From positions 1-21,423 of the forward strand of contig CAWUZD010000053.1 in the NCBI GenBank assembly GCA_963926925.1: a DNA stretch of 21,423 nt, given 5' to 3'. Below, piece by piece: positions 1 through 7,717 of this stretch. Made by a program: the position numbers and the translations under genes. The number at the start of each line of letters is the position of its first letter. Position 1 is the stretch's first letter. This stretch comes from Paralactobacillus_A sp963926925. Its GTDB lineage: Bacteria; Bacillota; Bacilli; Lactobacillales; Lactobacillaceae. The notes beneath the pieces were generated by a model that saw nothing but the letters and a program-made list of their open reading frames with translations, had not been told where the DNA came from and ran no database searches.

Positions 1-1
1 A

Positions 2-148
2 GCAATGCGTCATCCAGAACAATATGTTCAAAATGCTACAAGCATTTTCCCTAACACAATCATTGGTAAAGATCATATGCATTTTGAACTTGATTTCGAT
101 CAAAAGTTCGCAGAACCAACAATTATTCCAACTCATGAAGAAAATTAA
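2..148 (+). CDS. 3' end of an unrecognised gene (C-terminal 48 residues)
   Basis: An open frame enters from the left edge and stops with TAA at 146-148. The visible tail is soluble-looking and rich in H, D, E and P, ending in the residues IIPTHEEN; there is no membrane segment. A strong hairpin terminator follows 18 nt later, which supports this being a genuine gene end. I do not recognise the family from 48 residues and assign no function. The frame choice rests on the uninterrupted reading and the terminator that follows. Confidence 0.6.
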   Translation, partial: AMRHPEQYVQNATSIFPNTIIGKDHMHFELDFDQKFAEPTIIPTHEEN

Positions 149-166
149 TTGTTAGTGATTAAAAGT

Positions 167-203
167 AAAAAGACAAGTTACTAATTAGTAACTTGTCTTT
201 TTT
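167..203 (+). terminator. Intrinsic terminator of the first gene
   Basis: A perfect 15-bp inverted repeat (arms 167-181-ish and 187-201, loop AATT) ends in a run of six T. It separates the partial first gene from the glycosyltransferase cassette. Confidence 0.85.
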
Positions 204-221
204 GTTTTTAGACTATTTTAT

Positions 222-250
222 TTAATAATTTTTTTGTGTATCATTATATA
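222..250 (+). promoter_or_regulatory. Possible promoter of the glycosyltransferase cassette
   Basis: TTAATA (222-227), a 17-nt spacer and TATATA (245-250) lie between the upstream terminator and the first glycosyltransferase gene. The region is so A+T-rich that other hexamer pairs are possible, for example TTGTGT 234-239 with TTTATA 257-262. A promoter is expected here because the preceding terminator is strong, but the exact boxes are uncertain. Confidence 0.35.
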
Positions 251-277
251 CATGTATTTATATAAAGAGTGATTATT

Positions 278-1468
278 GTGTCTAACATTGAAAAGCGCGT
301 TTTAGCGTGGGTTCAAAAATATTACATCATCTTGTTTGCGATTATTATTACTATTTTAGCAATTTGGATTAGATGTAGTGCATGTAACTATGAATCAACT
401 GATTATAAAAATTATCTCTTACCATGGTTTCATGAAATTAAACATTTAGGTGGTCTTAGTGCCTTAAAGCACCAAGTTGGTGATTATAATATTCCTTACC
501 AATTGTTAATTTCATTGATAACTTACTTACATATTGATCCACTTTATGCCTATAAGATAATTTCTGATGTTTTTGATTTTATTTTAGCAATTGGCAGTGG
601 TATTTTAGCAACTTTGCTGATTAATACTAATAAAAAAGCCCAATTGTTTGTTGGCGTTTATGGCATCATTTTAATGTTACCAACTGTAATTACTAATTCT
701 GCATATTGGGCCCAGTGTGATGCGATATACAGTGCTTTTGTGATATTATCACTAGCTTTCCTATATAAACAAAAATTTATTTATGCTTTTATCTTTTTAG
801 GCTTAGCATTGGCCTTTAAGTTACAGGCAATTTTTATTGTGCCATTTTATTTATATTGTTATTTTGCTAATAAGAATTTTAGCATTGGCAATTTTTTAAT
901 TAGTATTGTTACTTTTTATGTAATTTGCTTGCCAGGAATTTTAATGCGGCATTCCTGGTCAGCACCATTAGATGTTTATATTAAACAACAATCTGAATAT
1001 CCTAATTTATCATTTCATTTTCCAAATGTTTGGGCAATTATTAATCAACCTTACAAGTATTTAGCACCATTAGCCATTATTTTAACGATTAGTATTTTGG
1101 GATATGGGTTATTTTACATATTAAGTCATCATGTTGATTTAACTGTGCCTACTAATTATTTGATGATAATGATGTGGACGCTTTGGAGTTGTGTAATGTT
1201 TTTGCCAGCAATGCACGAACGTTATGGTTATTTACTTGATGTTGTTTTAGTAATTTGTGCATTTAAGGATAAACGTTTTGTAATAATTAGTGCCTTGGAT
1301 ATTTTTATTAGTTTATCAGCATATAGCATTTTTCTTTTTAATGTTAATGTTGTTCTTTTCCAATTAATGGCATTAATTTATTTTGTTTTATATCTTATTG
1401 CAACATATCTTGTTTTTAATAATTTGCAAACTAATTTTTACAACGAGACTGATATTAAGATCATATAG
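278..1468 (+). CDS. GT-C-type polytopic membrane glycosyltransferase
   Basis: A 396-residue integral membrane protein with about ten hydrophobic segments. The first extracytoplasmic loop carries a Tyr-x-Ser-Thr-Asp-Tyr segment (Asp at about residue 42), followed by LLPWF and a Gly-Gly. That is the typical acidic catalytic-loop signature of GT-C enzymes that use lipid-linked sugars (GT39/GT87/ALG6-like). An aromatic loop with MHERYGY near residue 315 also fits the fold. The GTG at 278 is preferred over the in-frame GTG at 269 because AAAGAG (264-269) sits 8 nt upstream of it and overlaps the other. It is first in a four-gene run with short gaps and lies 18 nt before the next gene. Its inferred role is transfer of a sugar from polyprenyl phosphate to a wall polymer or surface glycan; donor and acceptor cannot be read from the sequence. 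Confidence 0.8.
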   Translation: MSNIEKRVLAWVQKYYIILFAIIITILAIWIRCSACNYESTDYKNYLLPWFHEIKHLGGLSALKHQVGDYNIPYQLLISLITYLHIDPLYAYKIISDVFDFILAIGSGILATLLINTNKKAQLFVGVYGIILMLPTVITNSAYWAQCDAIYSAFVILSLAFLYKQKFIYAFIFLGLALAFKLQAIFIVPFYLYCYFANKNFSIGNFLISIVTFYVICLPGILMRHSWSAPLDVYIKQQSEYPNLSFHFPNVWAIINQPYKYLAPLAIILTISILGYGLFYILSHHVDLTVPTNYLMIMMWTLWSCVMFLPAMHERYGYLLDVVLVICAFKDKRFVIISALDIFISLSAYSIFLFNVNVVLFQLMALIYFVLYLIATYLVFNNLQTNFYNETDIKII

Positions 1469-1486
1469 TTATTAGGTGAAAGAGTT

Positions 1487-3028
1487 ATGAATGTATGTAG
1501 TAAAACAAGTAAGATTTTGTTAAGCATTTTTAATGTGTTATTTTTAGCTGCTTTAACAACTATTTTATATATTGTGCTTACTAATCCACGTTCAGATATT
1601 AAATACCAATCGTTACCTTTAATCGGAGCGTCATTACTATTTTTAGTTGGTCTATTAGTAATTTTTAAAATTTTCCACAAGTTACCACAACGAGTACTAA
1701 AAATAATTACTATAGTTAATAGTGTGATTATTGTCATTATGGCAATTTATTCATATTTTGCTTTTCAAATTCGTCCGCAATTTGATGTGCAAAATTGTTT
1801 ACAAACGGCTCAAAGTTTAACCATGAATCACATGAATTGGCTAAAAGTACCTGTGTGGTTACGGGAGTATAGCTTAGTTGAATATCCTAATAATTTGGCT
1901 TTTACATATTTAGAAACTGGTTTATTACATCTTCTTAAGCCATTTATGGATATTAATAATTTGGATAGTACCTATTTTGTGTTAAGTAGCTTAAATGTGG
2001 TAATGCTATTGATTACTTTGACGTTAATGTACTTCTTAATCAAAAAGCATTTTCCATATTATATTGCTACTGGTTATACATTATTAGTTATTTTATTTGT
2101 ACCATTATTTGTTAACGAAAACATGTTTTACACCGATAACATTACGATGCTTGTGTTAGTATTATTGCTTACTTTATACGATAAGTTTTTACATACTACT
2201 AAGCATGGGTTACAAATTGGCTTATTTATCGGTTTTATTGTTTTAGCAGTTGTAGGGATTTTAATAAAATTCAATACATTAATTTTTATTATTGCCATTA
2301 TTATTCATTATTGTTTATTCCATAATTGGAAACGATCACTGGCTTTTGTTTTAATGTTGGTTATTCCATTAGGTTTAATTACTAAAGGAGCACAACATGA
2401 AATTTATCGTAATCCCATTTTAATTGCTCAGGATACTGGCTTTCCAATGATTCACTGGCCATTGATGGCTTTGAATAGTGGTAATGGTTCTTATAGTGCT
2501 AATAGTGTGCAGGATACGATTCAATTAATGCAACGCTATCACGATACTAAAAAAGTAGGTCGGATTGAAACAAAAGAGTATCTTCAAGAAATTAGTAATG
2601 ATCCGGATAAATTATTCGCATCAATGTATCCAAAGATTCAAAAGATGTTTACCGATGGTTATGGGACAACCATGCTCTTTACATATGGACCACGTTATCA
2701 AAAAGCAACCAAGACATTGTTGGGTAGTATGGTATCAAGCTCAAGTAAAAATGGTTATACCTACTTATACTGGGTATCATCATTAAATATTGCCTGTTTA
2801 ATCTTAATGTGGATTGGGGCATTGATGATGTTGATTACTAAGAAGAAAAAATCATTAGTTTATGTAGCAATGTTAAGTTTCTTCGGTAATTTCTTATTTT
2901 TACTATTTTGGGAATCACGTGGCCGCTACATGTTTGCCTTTATCCCATTAATTATTTATATCGTTTGTTACAGTCTTAACTTAATAATTAGTAAGACAAC
3001 TAGTAAACATCAAAAAGTAAGAGAGTAG
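1487..3028 (+). CDS. Polytopic membrane glycosyltransferase-like protein (paralogue A)
   Basis: A 513-residue protein with roughly a dozen hydrophobic segments. After two N-terminal helices, a loop has Phe-Asp at 99-100 in RPQFDVQNC, followed by EYPNN (about 132-136) and an LE pair. A second signature FYTD is at 214-217. Such first-loop Asp and FYTD motifs are common in GT-C (GT39/ArnT-like) enzymes. A hydrophilic block of about 100 residues (about 325-425) lies before the last helices and is the likely acceptor-recognition domain. The next gene encodes a clear homologue across the whole length, so the pair arose by tandem duplication. AGGTGA at 1474-1479 supports the ATG at 1487. No substrate is assigned. 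Confidence 0.78.
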   Translation: MNVCSKTSKILLSIFNVLFLAALTTILYIVLTNPRSDIKYQSLPLIGASLLFLVGLLVIFKIFHKLPQRVLKIITIVNSVIIVIMAIYSYFAFQIRPQFDVQNCLQTAQSLTMNHMNWLKVPVWLREYSLVEYPNNLAFTYLETGLLHLLKPFMDINNLDSTYFVLSSLNVVMLLITLTLMYFLIKKHFPYYIATGYTLLVILFVPLFVNENMFYTDNITMLVLVLLLTLYDKFLHTTKHGLQIGLFIGFIVLAVVGILIKFNTLIFIIAIIIHYCLFHNWKRSLAFVLMLVIPLGLITKGAQHEIYRNPILIAQDTGFPMIHWPLMALNSGNGSYSANSVQDTIQLMQRYHDTKKVGRIETKEYLQEISNDPDKLFASMYPKIQKMFTDGYGTTMLFTYGPRYQKATKTLLGSMVSSSSKNGYTYLYWVSSLNIACLILMWIGALMMLITKKKKSLVYVAMLSFFGNFLFLLFWESRGRYMFAFIPLIIYIVCYSLNLIISKTTSKHQKVRE

Positions 3029-3034
3029 TTAGTA

Positions 3035-4597
3035 ATGAAAAGTAATAAATTACGACATGGTTTTCTAATCTTTGCGAATTTTATCTTAGTATGGTTATTT
3101 ACAATTATTTTAGTAGCAAGTTTTTTATATAGTAATTTTGTTTATGATACCATTCAACAATGGCCGTTATTTGGGTTAACAGTCGTTACTGTTATCGTAT
3201 TAATTGCTATTTTTTGGACTTTGAAGAAGTTATCAAAGCATACCTTGAAAATCATTACAATAATTAATGTTGTTTTGATTGTGGGCTTAACAATTGCTTC
3301 ATATGCAACAATTCGCATTAAACCTGCTTTTGATACTTATTACTGCTTTGAAGGTGCGCGTGAATACTTACAATATCACTGTAACTGGCATTTAATTAAT
3401 CCTGGTATTACGCACTATTTCTTTTATCAATGTAATAATTTATTGCCACTAACTTACATTGAAGTCTTTTTACAACATTGCTTGTCATTAGTTGGCATTA
3501 CTAATTTTAATACGACTTACTTGGTACTTTGCAGCCTTAATATTGCCATGTTTTGGGGAGCAATCTTTTTAGTTTATCGTTTGTTAAAACGTCATTTTGA
3601 TCAATATATTGCTACTGGTTTTACTTTTATGGTGTTCTTATGTTGGCCATTTTATATTATTTTGGATATGTTCTATACTGATTGGCCAGCAATGCTTACG
3701 AGTGTTGGTATTTTATATTGCTATGATAATTTGTTACGGACTGATGTTAGACACAAACAGATTATTAATATTATTTTAATCGTTGTTTGTGCTACCATCG
3801 GTTCATTATTGAAGTTTAATGTGTTAATTACATTAATGGCAATTATTATTCATTATTGGATGACTCACAAATCATGGAAAAAGTTTTTGGTGATGGTTTT
3901 AGTATTATTTGTGCCAACCATTGTTATTGAAACTGGCTTAAGCAAATTAAGCTTAAGTAACCCGCCAATTGCCAAGAGTGAATTAGGTTATCCTAATATT
4001 AATTGGCCATTGATGTCATTGAATTCATATGATGCTTCATATGACGGTGATTGGATGACGCATACTGCTAATTTAAAGAAGCATTATAAAAATACTAAAA
4101 AAGTTAGTCAAATTGAAACCAAAGAATACTTTAATGAAATTAGCAATGATCCACAGAAGTTAATTAATTCTATTTCAACTCATGTTATTAATACTTATAC
4201 TGATGGAACTTATGGTTCTTTGTTATTAACGACATGGTCACCATTGCATCATCATCAAGATAATAAATCGTTTATTGGTAGTTTTGTATATGCGAAGGGT
4301 AAGAATCGTAATGTTTACTTATACTGGACGACGGCATTTAATTTAAGTTTAATTGTATTAATGCTAATTGGCATGTTAACGTTTATTATTAAACGGCATG
4401 CAATTGATTTTAATTATGCTGTTATTTTAGCCGTTTTAGGTAATATGTTACTTTTATTAGTATGGGAAACCCGGAGTCGTTACTTGTTAGCATTTGCGCC
4501 ATTAATGATTTATGTAGCATGTTGGGGAATTAATGAATTATTAACATGGGTTGCTAACCATAAGCATAAAAATGTTAAAATAATAAATAATAATTAA
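3035..4597 (+). CDS. Polytopic membrane glycosyltransferase-like protein (paralogue B)
   Basis: A 520-residue membrane protein that aligns with the preceding gene product end to end. Shared marks are Phe-Asp at 99-100 (KPAFDTYYC), the CNNL segment, FYTD at 213-216, the IIIHY helix end, the PLMSLNS segment, TKKV..IETKEY..EISNDP and the closing LLVWETRSRY. The two have clearly diverged, which suggests different specificities rather than a dose effect. The gene starts 6 nt after the previous stop, with AAGAGAG about 9 nt upstream, so translation is probably coupled. As a GT-C-like enzyme it would act on the outer face of the membrane on a lipid-linked sugar. The precise reaction is unknown. Confidence 0.78.
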   Translation: MKSNKLRHGFLIFANFILVWLFTIILVASFLYSNFVYDTIQQWPLFGLTVVTVIVLIAIFWTLKKLSKHTLKIITIINVVLIVGLTIASYATIRIKPAFDTYYCFEGAREYLQYHCNWHLINPGITHYFFYQCNNLLPLTYIEVFLQHCLSLVGITNFNTTYLVLCSLNIAMFWGAIFLVYRLLKRHFDQYIATGFTFMVFLCWPFYIILDMFYTDWPAMLTSVGILYCYDNLLRTDVRHKQIINIILIVVCATIGSLLKFNVLITLMAIIIHYWMTHKSWKKFLVMVLVLFVPTIVIETGLSKLSLSNPPIAKSELGYPNINWPLMSLNSYDASYDGDWMTHTANLKKHYKNTKKVSQIETKEYFNEISNDPQKLINSISTHVINTYTDGTYGSLLLTTWSPLHHHQDNKSFIGSFVYAKGKNRNVYLYWTTAFNLSLIVLMLIGMLTFIIKRHAIDFNYAVILAVLGNMLLLLVWETRSRYLLAFAPLMIYVACWGINELLTWVANHKHKNVKIINNN

Positions 4598-4622
4598 TAG
4601 CTGAAATTGGAGTTTATTCTAG

Positions 4623-5555
4623 ATGAAATTACTATCAATTATTGTTCCTTGCTATAACGAAGGCGAAGCAATTCCATTGTTTTATCCTGCTGTTGATAAA
4701 GTAGTGAAAACAATGAAAGATTTGGCAATTGAATATTGGTTTATTGATGATGGATCTAAAGATAATACTTTGCAAGAATTACGGAAGTTGCAAAGTGAAC
4801 ATCCTGATTGTGTTCATTACATTACCTTTTCACGTAATTTTGGTAAAGAAGCTGCCCTTTATGCGGGTTTGCAAGCCGCTAATGGTGATTATGTAGTAGT
4901 AATGGATGCGGATTTACAAGATCCACCAGCAATGTTACCACAGATGTACCATTATCTAGCCAGTGGTGAATATGATTGTGTCGGCACACGGCGGGTTGAC
5001 CGCACCGGTGAAGCCAAGGTTAAATCATTTTTATCAGACATGTTTTATAAAGTGATTAATAAAATTTCTAATACTGAAATTGTTCCAGGTGCCCGTGATT
5101 ATCGGATGATGACGCGCCAAATGGTTAATGCTGTTTTATCAATGACTGAATATAATCGTTTCTCGAAGGGCATTTTCAGTTGGGTTGGTTTCCGGACGAA
5201 GTATTTAGATTATCATAATGTTGAACGTGTTGCTGGTCAAACTGATTGGTCAACCTGGTCATTATTTAAATATGCGGTTAGTGGCATCACTGATTTTTCA
5301 GAAGTACCACTTTCAATTGCAGTATGGTTAGGAATTGTTTCATTTGTATGCGCGATTCTTGGTATTATTTTTGTGGTTGTCCGCCACTTTATTAATCCAA
5401 GTAGCAGTGTTTTTGGATGGGCTTCAATGGTTTCAATTATTTTGTTATTAGGCGGTTTACAATTACTATGTTTAGGAATTGTTGGTAAATACATTGGTCG
5501 CATTTACTTACAAACTAAACATCGACCAATTTACATAATTAAAGAAAAGAAATAG
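4623..5555 (+). CDS. GtrB/CsbB-like polyprenyl-phosphate glycosyltransferase (GT2)
   Basis: A 310-residue GT2 enzyme of the DPM1/GtrB/CsbB type. The N-terminal GT-A domain has IIVPCYNEGE (6-15), IDDGSKDNT (41-49), FSRNFGKEAA (69-78) and the metal-binding DADLQDPP (95-102, DxD at D95/D97). Two C-terminal transmembrane segments (about 228-254 and 264-287) end in the typical VGKYIGRIY motif. Members move a sugar from UDP- or GDP-sugar onto undecaprenyl phosphate at the cytoplasmic face. The flipped lipid-linked sugar then feeds GT-C enzymes, and three such genes lie directly upstream, so this is the probable donor-making step for them. Family length is 300-340, so the gene is complete. GGAG at 4609-4612 supports the ATG. 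The sugar cannot be predicted. Confidence 0.9.
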   Translation: MKLLSIIVPCYNEGEAIPLFYPAVDKVVKTMKDLAIEYWFIDDGSKDNTLQELRKLQSEHPDCVHYITFSRNFGKEAALYAGLQAANGDYVVVMDADLQDPPAMLPQMYHYLASGEYDCVGTRRVDRTGEAKVKSFLSDMFYKVINKISNTEIVPGARDYRMMTRQMVNAVLSMTEYNRFSKGIFSWVGFRTKYLDYHNVERVAGQTDWSTWSLFKYAVSGITDFSEVPLSIAVWLGIVSFVCAILGIIFVVVRHFINPSSSVFGWASMVSIILLLGGLQLLCLGIVGKYIGRIYLQTKHRPIYIIKEKK

Positions 5556-5570
5556 CAATGCGATCGTTTA

Positions 5571-5599
5571 TTGTAAAATAACGTTAAATTTGCTAAAAT
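5571..5599 (+). promoter_or_regulatory. Extended -10 promoter of the 43-residue protein gene
   Basis: TTGTAA (5571-5576), a 17-nt spacer and TAAAAT (5594-5599) preceded by TGC, which makes an extended -10. The predicted transcription start falls at about 5606, at the edge of a palindrome. Confidence 0.65.
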
Positions 5600-5605
5600 A
5601 TATTA

Positions 5606-5619
5606 TTGTCTTAAGACAA
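5606..5619. promoter_or_regulatory. Perfect 14-nt palindrome at the predicted transcription start (possible operator)
   Basis: TTGTCTTAAGACAA is a perfect dyad beginning 6 nt after the -10 box and ending just before the ribosome binding site region (AAGGAGG 5626-5632). Its position suits repression by a dimeric regulator, or a small 5'-end hairpin in the mRNA. It has no U-tract, so it is not a terminator. Confidence 0.4.
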
Positions 5620-5640
5620 AGCGTAAAGGAGGATATCCCG

Positions 5641-5772
5641 ATGTCAAGAAATACTCATAAAGGCGTTGGTGCTGATCGTCGTCCAGTTAACCGTAGCAAC
5701 GGTAAACAACGGATGCGTGATGCCGAAGCTGTTTTAGCTTTCTTAAAAGAACGTGCAAACAAAGATAAGTAA
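5641..5772 (+). CDS. Small basic protein of unknown function (43 aa)
   Basis: A 43-residue, strongly basic protein with an Arg/Asn/Gly-rich first half and an amphipathic helical second half (DAEAVLAFLKERANKDK). It has no membrane segment or signal peptide. The ATG at 5641 is chosen over longer frames because AAGGAGG (5626-5632) lies 8 nt upstream; an earlier in-frame start at 5590 would sit inside the promoter. It is monocistronic, with its own extended -10 promoter and a strong terminator. I do not recognise the family. Basic charge suggests nucleic-acid or ribosome association, but that is a guess. Confidence 0.75.
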   Translation: MSRNTHKGVGADRRPVNRSNGKQRMRDAEAVLAFLKERANKDK

Positions 5773-5800
5773 TTATCAACATTTGAATATATTCTTGTGA

Positions 5801-5833
5801 GACTGATAAATATCATATTTATCAGTCTTTTTT
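5801..5833 (+). terminator. Intrinsic terminator after the 43-residue protein gene
   Basis: A 12-bp perfect stem (5801-5812 with 5816-5827, loop TCA) is followed by six T. It isolates the small gene from the UbiB-like gene. Confidence 0.85.
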
Positions 5834-5840
5834 ATTATCT

Positions 5841-5869
5841 TTTTAACTTTAAAGTCATTACACTATAAT
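5841..5869 (+). promoter_or_regulatory. Promoter of the UbiB/AarF-like gene
   Basis: A perfect -10 TATAAT (5864-5869) lies 17 nt after TTTTAA (5841-5846), a weak -35. The predicted start at about 5876 leaves almost no leader before the ribosome binding site (TAAGGAG from 5876). Confidence 0.5.
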
Positions 5870-5896
5870 AAAAGTTAAGGAGAAGTGATTTATTTG

Positions 5897-7618
5897 ATGA
5901 AGCAAAAATTAGTGCAACGCCAACGTTTTCATAAGATTATTCATGTTTTTCGTGAATATCATGTTTTGGGTAATTTGAGTCGGCAGGTTAATGCACAAGA
6001 AGTTTGTAAAGCCTTTGAAATTTTAGGACCAACTTTTATTAAGATTGGTCAAATTTTGGCCACACGTACGGATATGATTAAACCAGAGTTTGCGGCCGAA
6101 TTAAGTAATTTACAAGATAACGTTCAAATTGATGATTTCGAAACCGTTAAAAAAATTATTGAAACAGAAACTGGTCGTAAAATTGATGAAATGTACCAAA
6201 CTTTTGACCATAAACCATTTGCTTCAGCCTCAATGGGACAAGCACATTATGCGGTTTTAAAAACTGGTCAAAAAGTAGTTGTTAAGGTACAGCATCCGGA
6301 TATTTATAAGGAAATTATTAATGATCTAGCCTTATTTAAACGAGCATTGCCATGGCTTAATTATGTACCTGATGCTTCAGTATTTAATTTAAGCGATATG
6401 CTTAATGAATTACGTCGTTCCTTACTTAGCGAGCTAGATACTCATTTAGAATTACTTAATAGTGAAAAATTTTACCAGTTAAATAATAACTGGGATATTA
6501 TTGAAGTTCCCAAATTTTATCCACAATATAGTGCTTCAAAAGTCTTAGTTTCACAATATATTGATGGCATTAGTATGCGGCAGTTTTTACACGATTTAGC
6601 CAAAAAAGATCGGAGTAAAGATCCACAATTACGGGCAAAGTGTAAATATATGGGGAATGTTTTGGTACAAAACTTTTTGAAACAGGTCTTTCAAGATGGC
6701 TTTTTCCATGCTGATCCACATCCTGGTAATATTCTATTAGTTAATGATGTGCCGACGACACAATTAACACCGCAGTATGAACGGACTTATCGGGTTGGTC
6801 CCATTGATGGGCAATTAACGATTGATGAAGATAAACAATTACCCTCATACCGGTTAGTATATTTAGACTTTGGGATGATGGGACACTTAAGCCCATCATT
6901 AATTCGCAACATTGCGCAAATTCTTTTAGCGATTAGTCAACAAGATGTTTATCAAATTGGTTCATCAGTTTTAGCTATTTGTGATCGTTTAGGTGAAGTT
7001 GATGAAGTTTCATTTTGCAATGAATTAGGGCAATTTTTACGACCATATTTTTATATGGGGTTAGGCGAAATTGACTTTGCTAAAATGATTTATCAAATGA
7101 TTGATATTTGTCGGCGTCATAATTTACAAGTTAATCCGGATGTGACGTTATTATTAAAGGCTTTTAGTACTTTAGAAGCAATTGTCGGTATTTTAGATCC
7201 TGAAATTTCCATGATGGATGTTGCTAGACCATTTGCTAAACAATTAATTCTTAAAAAGGTAAAGGACAGCGATTGGTGGATTAATAATGCGATGCAAAGT
7301 GGGCAAGCCTTAGGAGCAAGTATTAAATTACCGACAAAAATTTTGAGTGTACTTGATGAAGTTGAACGTGGTCAGGGGCAAATTACCTTAGACTTGAAGC
7401 ATCGTGGGGATGCAACTAATCGGATTGAAACATTAGTTAACCGGGTAGTAATTGCGATTGTCTTAGCTGCTGTTATTATCGGTTCATCATTAATGGCTGA
7501 TGTTAGTCATGGTCATTTAATTCCTGAAATTGGGGTAATTGGTTATTTAGTGGCAATTATTTCGATTATTTGGCTAACAATTAGTGATTGGCGCCATCAT
7601 CATCGTAAAAAGAAGTAA
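5897..7618 (+). CDS. UbiB/AarF (ABC1) family kinase-like membrane protein
   Basis: A 573-residue atypical protein-kinase-like protein. Visible ABC1 marks, in order: the KxGQ motif FIKIGQ (about 47-52), the Ala-rich-loop equivalent SASMGQ (110-115), catalytic Lys in VVVKVQHP (K130), the ELD/ExxN region (about 179-189), the catalytic loop HADPHPGN (271-278) and the metal-binding DFG (324-326). Two C-terminal hydrophobic segments (about 518-536 and 545-562) anchor it. In respiring bacteria UbiB supports ubiquinone biosynthesis as an ATPase. Lactic acid bacteria usually lack ubiquinone, so the role here is uncertain. About 45 residues separate HADPHPGN from DFG, longer than the short linker I expect. 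The ATG at 5897 follows TAAGGAG..GTGA; TTG 5894 and GTG 5885 are in-frame alternatives. Confidence 0.88.
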   Translation: MKQKLVQRQRFHKIIHVFREYHVLGNLSRQVNAQEVCKAFEILGPTFIKIGQILATRTDMIKPEFAAELSNLQDNVQIDDFETVKKIIETETGRKIDEMYQTFDHKPFASASMGQAHYAVLKTGQKVVVKVQHPDIYKEIINDLALFKRALPWLNYVPDASVFNLSDMLNELRRSLLSELDTHLELLNSEKFYQLNNNWDIIEVPKFYPQYSASKVLVSQYIDGISMRQFLHDLAKKDRSKDPQLRAKCKYMGNVLVQNFLKQVFQDGFFHADPHPGNILLVNDVPTTQLTPQYERTYRVGPIDGQLTIDEDKQLPSYRLVYLDFGMMGHLSPSLIRNIAQILLAISQQDVYQIGSSVLAICDRLGEVDEVSFCNELGQFLRPYFYMGLGEIDFAKMIYQMIDICRRHNLQVNPDVTLLLKAFSTLEAIVGILDPEISMMDVARPFAKQLILKKVKDSDWWINNAMQSGQALGASIKLPTKILSVLDEVERGQGQITLDLKHRGDATNRIETLVNRVVIAIVLAAVIIGSSLMADVSHGHLIPEIGVIGYLVAIISIIWLTISDWRHHHRKKK

Positions 7619-7645
7619 AAAAAAAGTCGTCGCAATTGCGACGAC
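7617..7645 (-). terminator. Terminator for the minus-strand operon
   Basis: A perfect 20-nt palindrome GTCGTCGCAATTGCGACGAC (7626-7645) is preceded on the + strand by nine A (7617-7625). Read on the - strand this is a G+C-rich hairpin followed by nine T, so it can end transcripts from the 9774-7851 operon. On the + strand it lacks a U-tract. Confidence 0.7.
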
Positions 7646-7661
7646 CAAAAGGAGTAAGGGT

Positions 7662-7697
7662 TTATCAATTCGATGGGTGGTCGAACTGATAATTTTT
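7662..7697 (+). terminator. Hairpin, possibly the terminator of the UbiB-like gene
   Basis: Arms 7662-7673 and 7681-7692 pair over 12 positions with one mismatch (A:C) around the loop TGGGTGG, followed by five T. It is a plausible terminator for the upstream + gene. It also lies 21 nt before the very strong ribosome binding site of the 22-codon ORF, so it may instead be an attenuator or leader structure. Confidence 0.45.
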
Positions 7698-7717
7698 CAT
7701 TACTTTGGAGGAGTAAA

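Noticed and set aside
1438..1737. 99-codon frame on the minus strand
   Set aside because: It lies antisense to two membrane-protein genes, has no ribosome binding site and reads as the mirror of A+T-rich hydrophobic codons.
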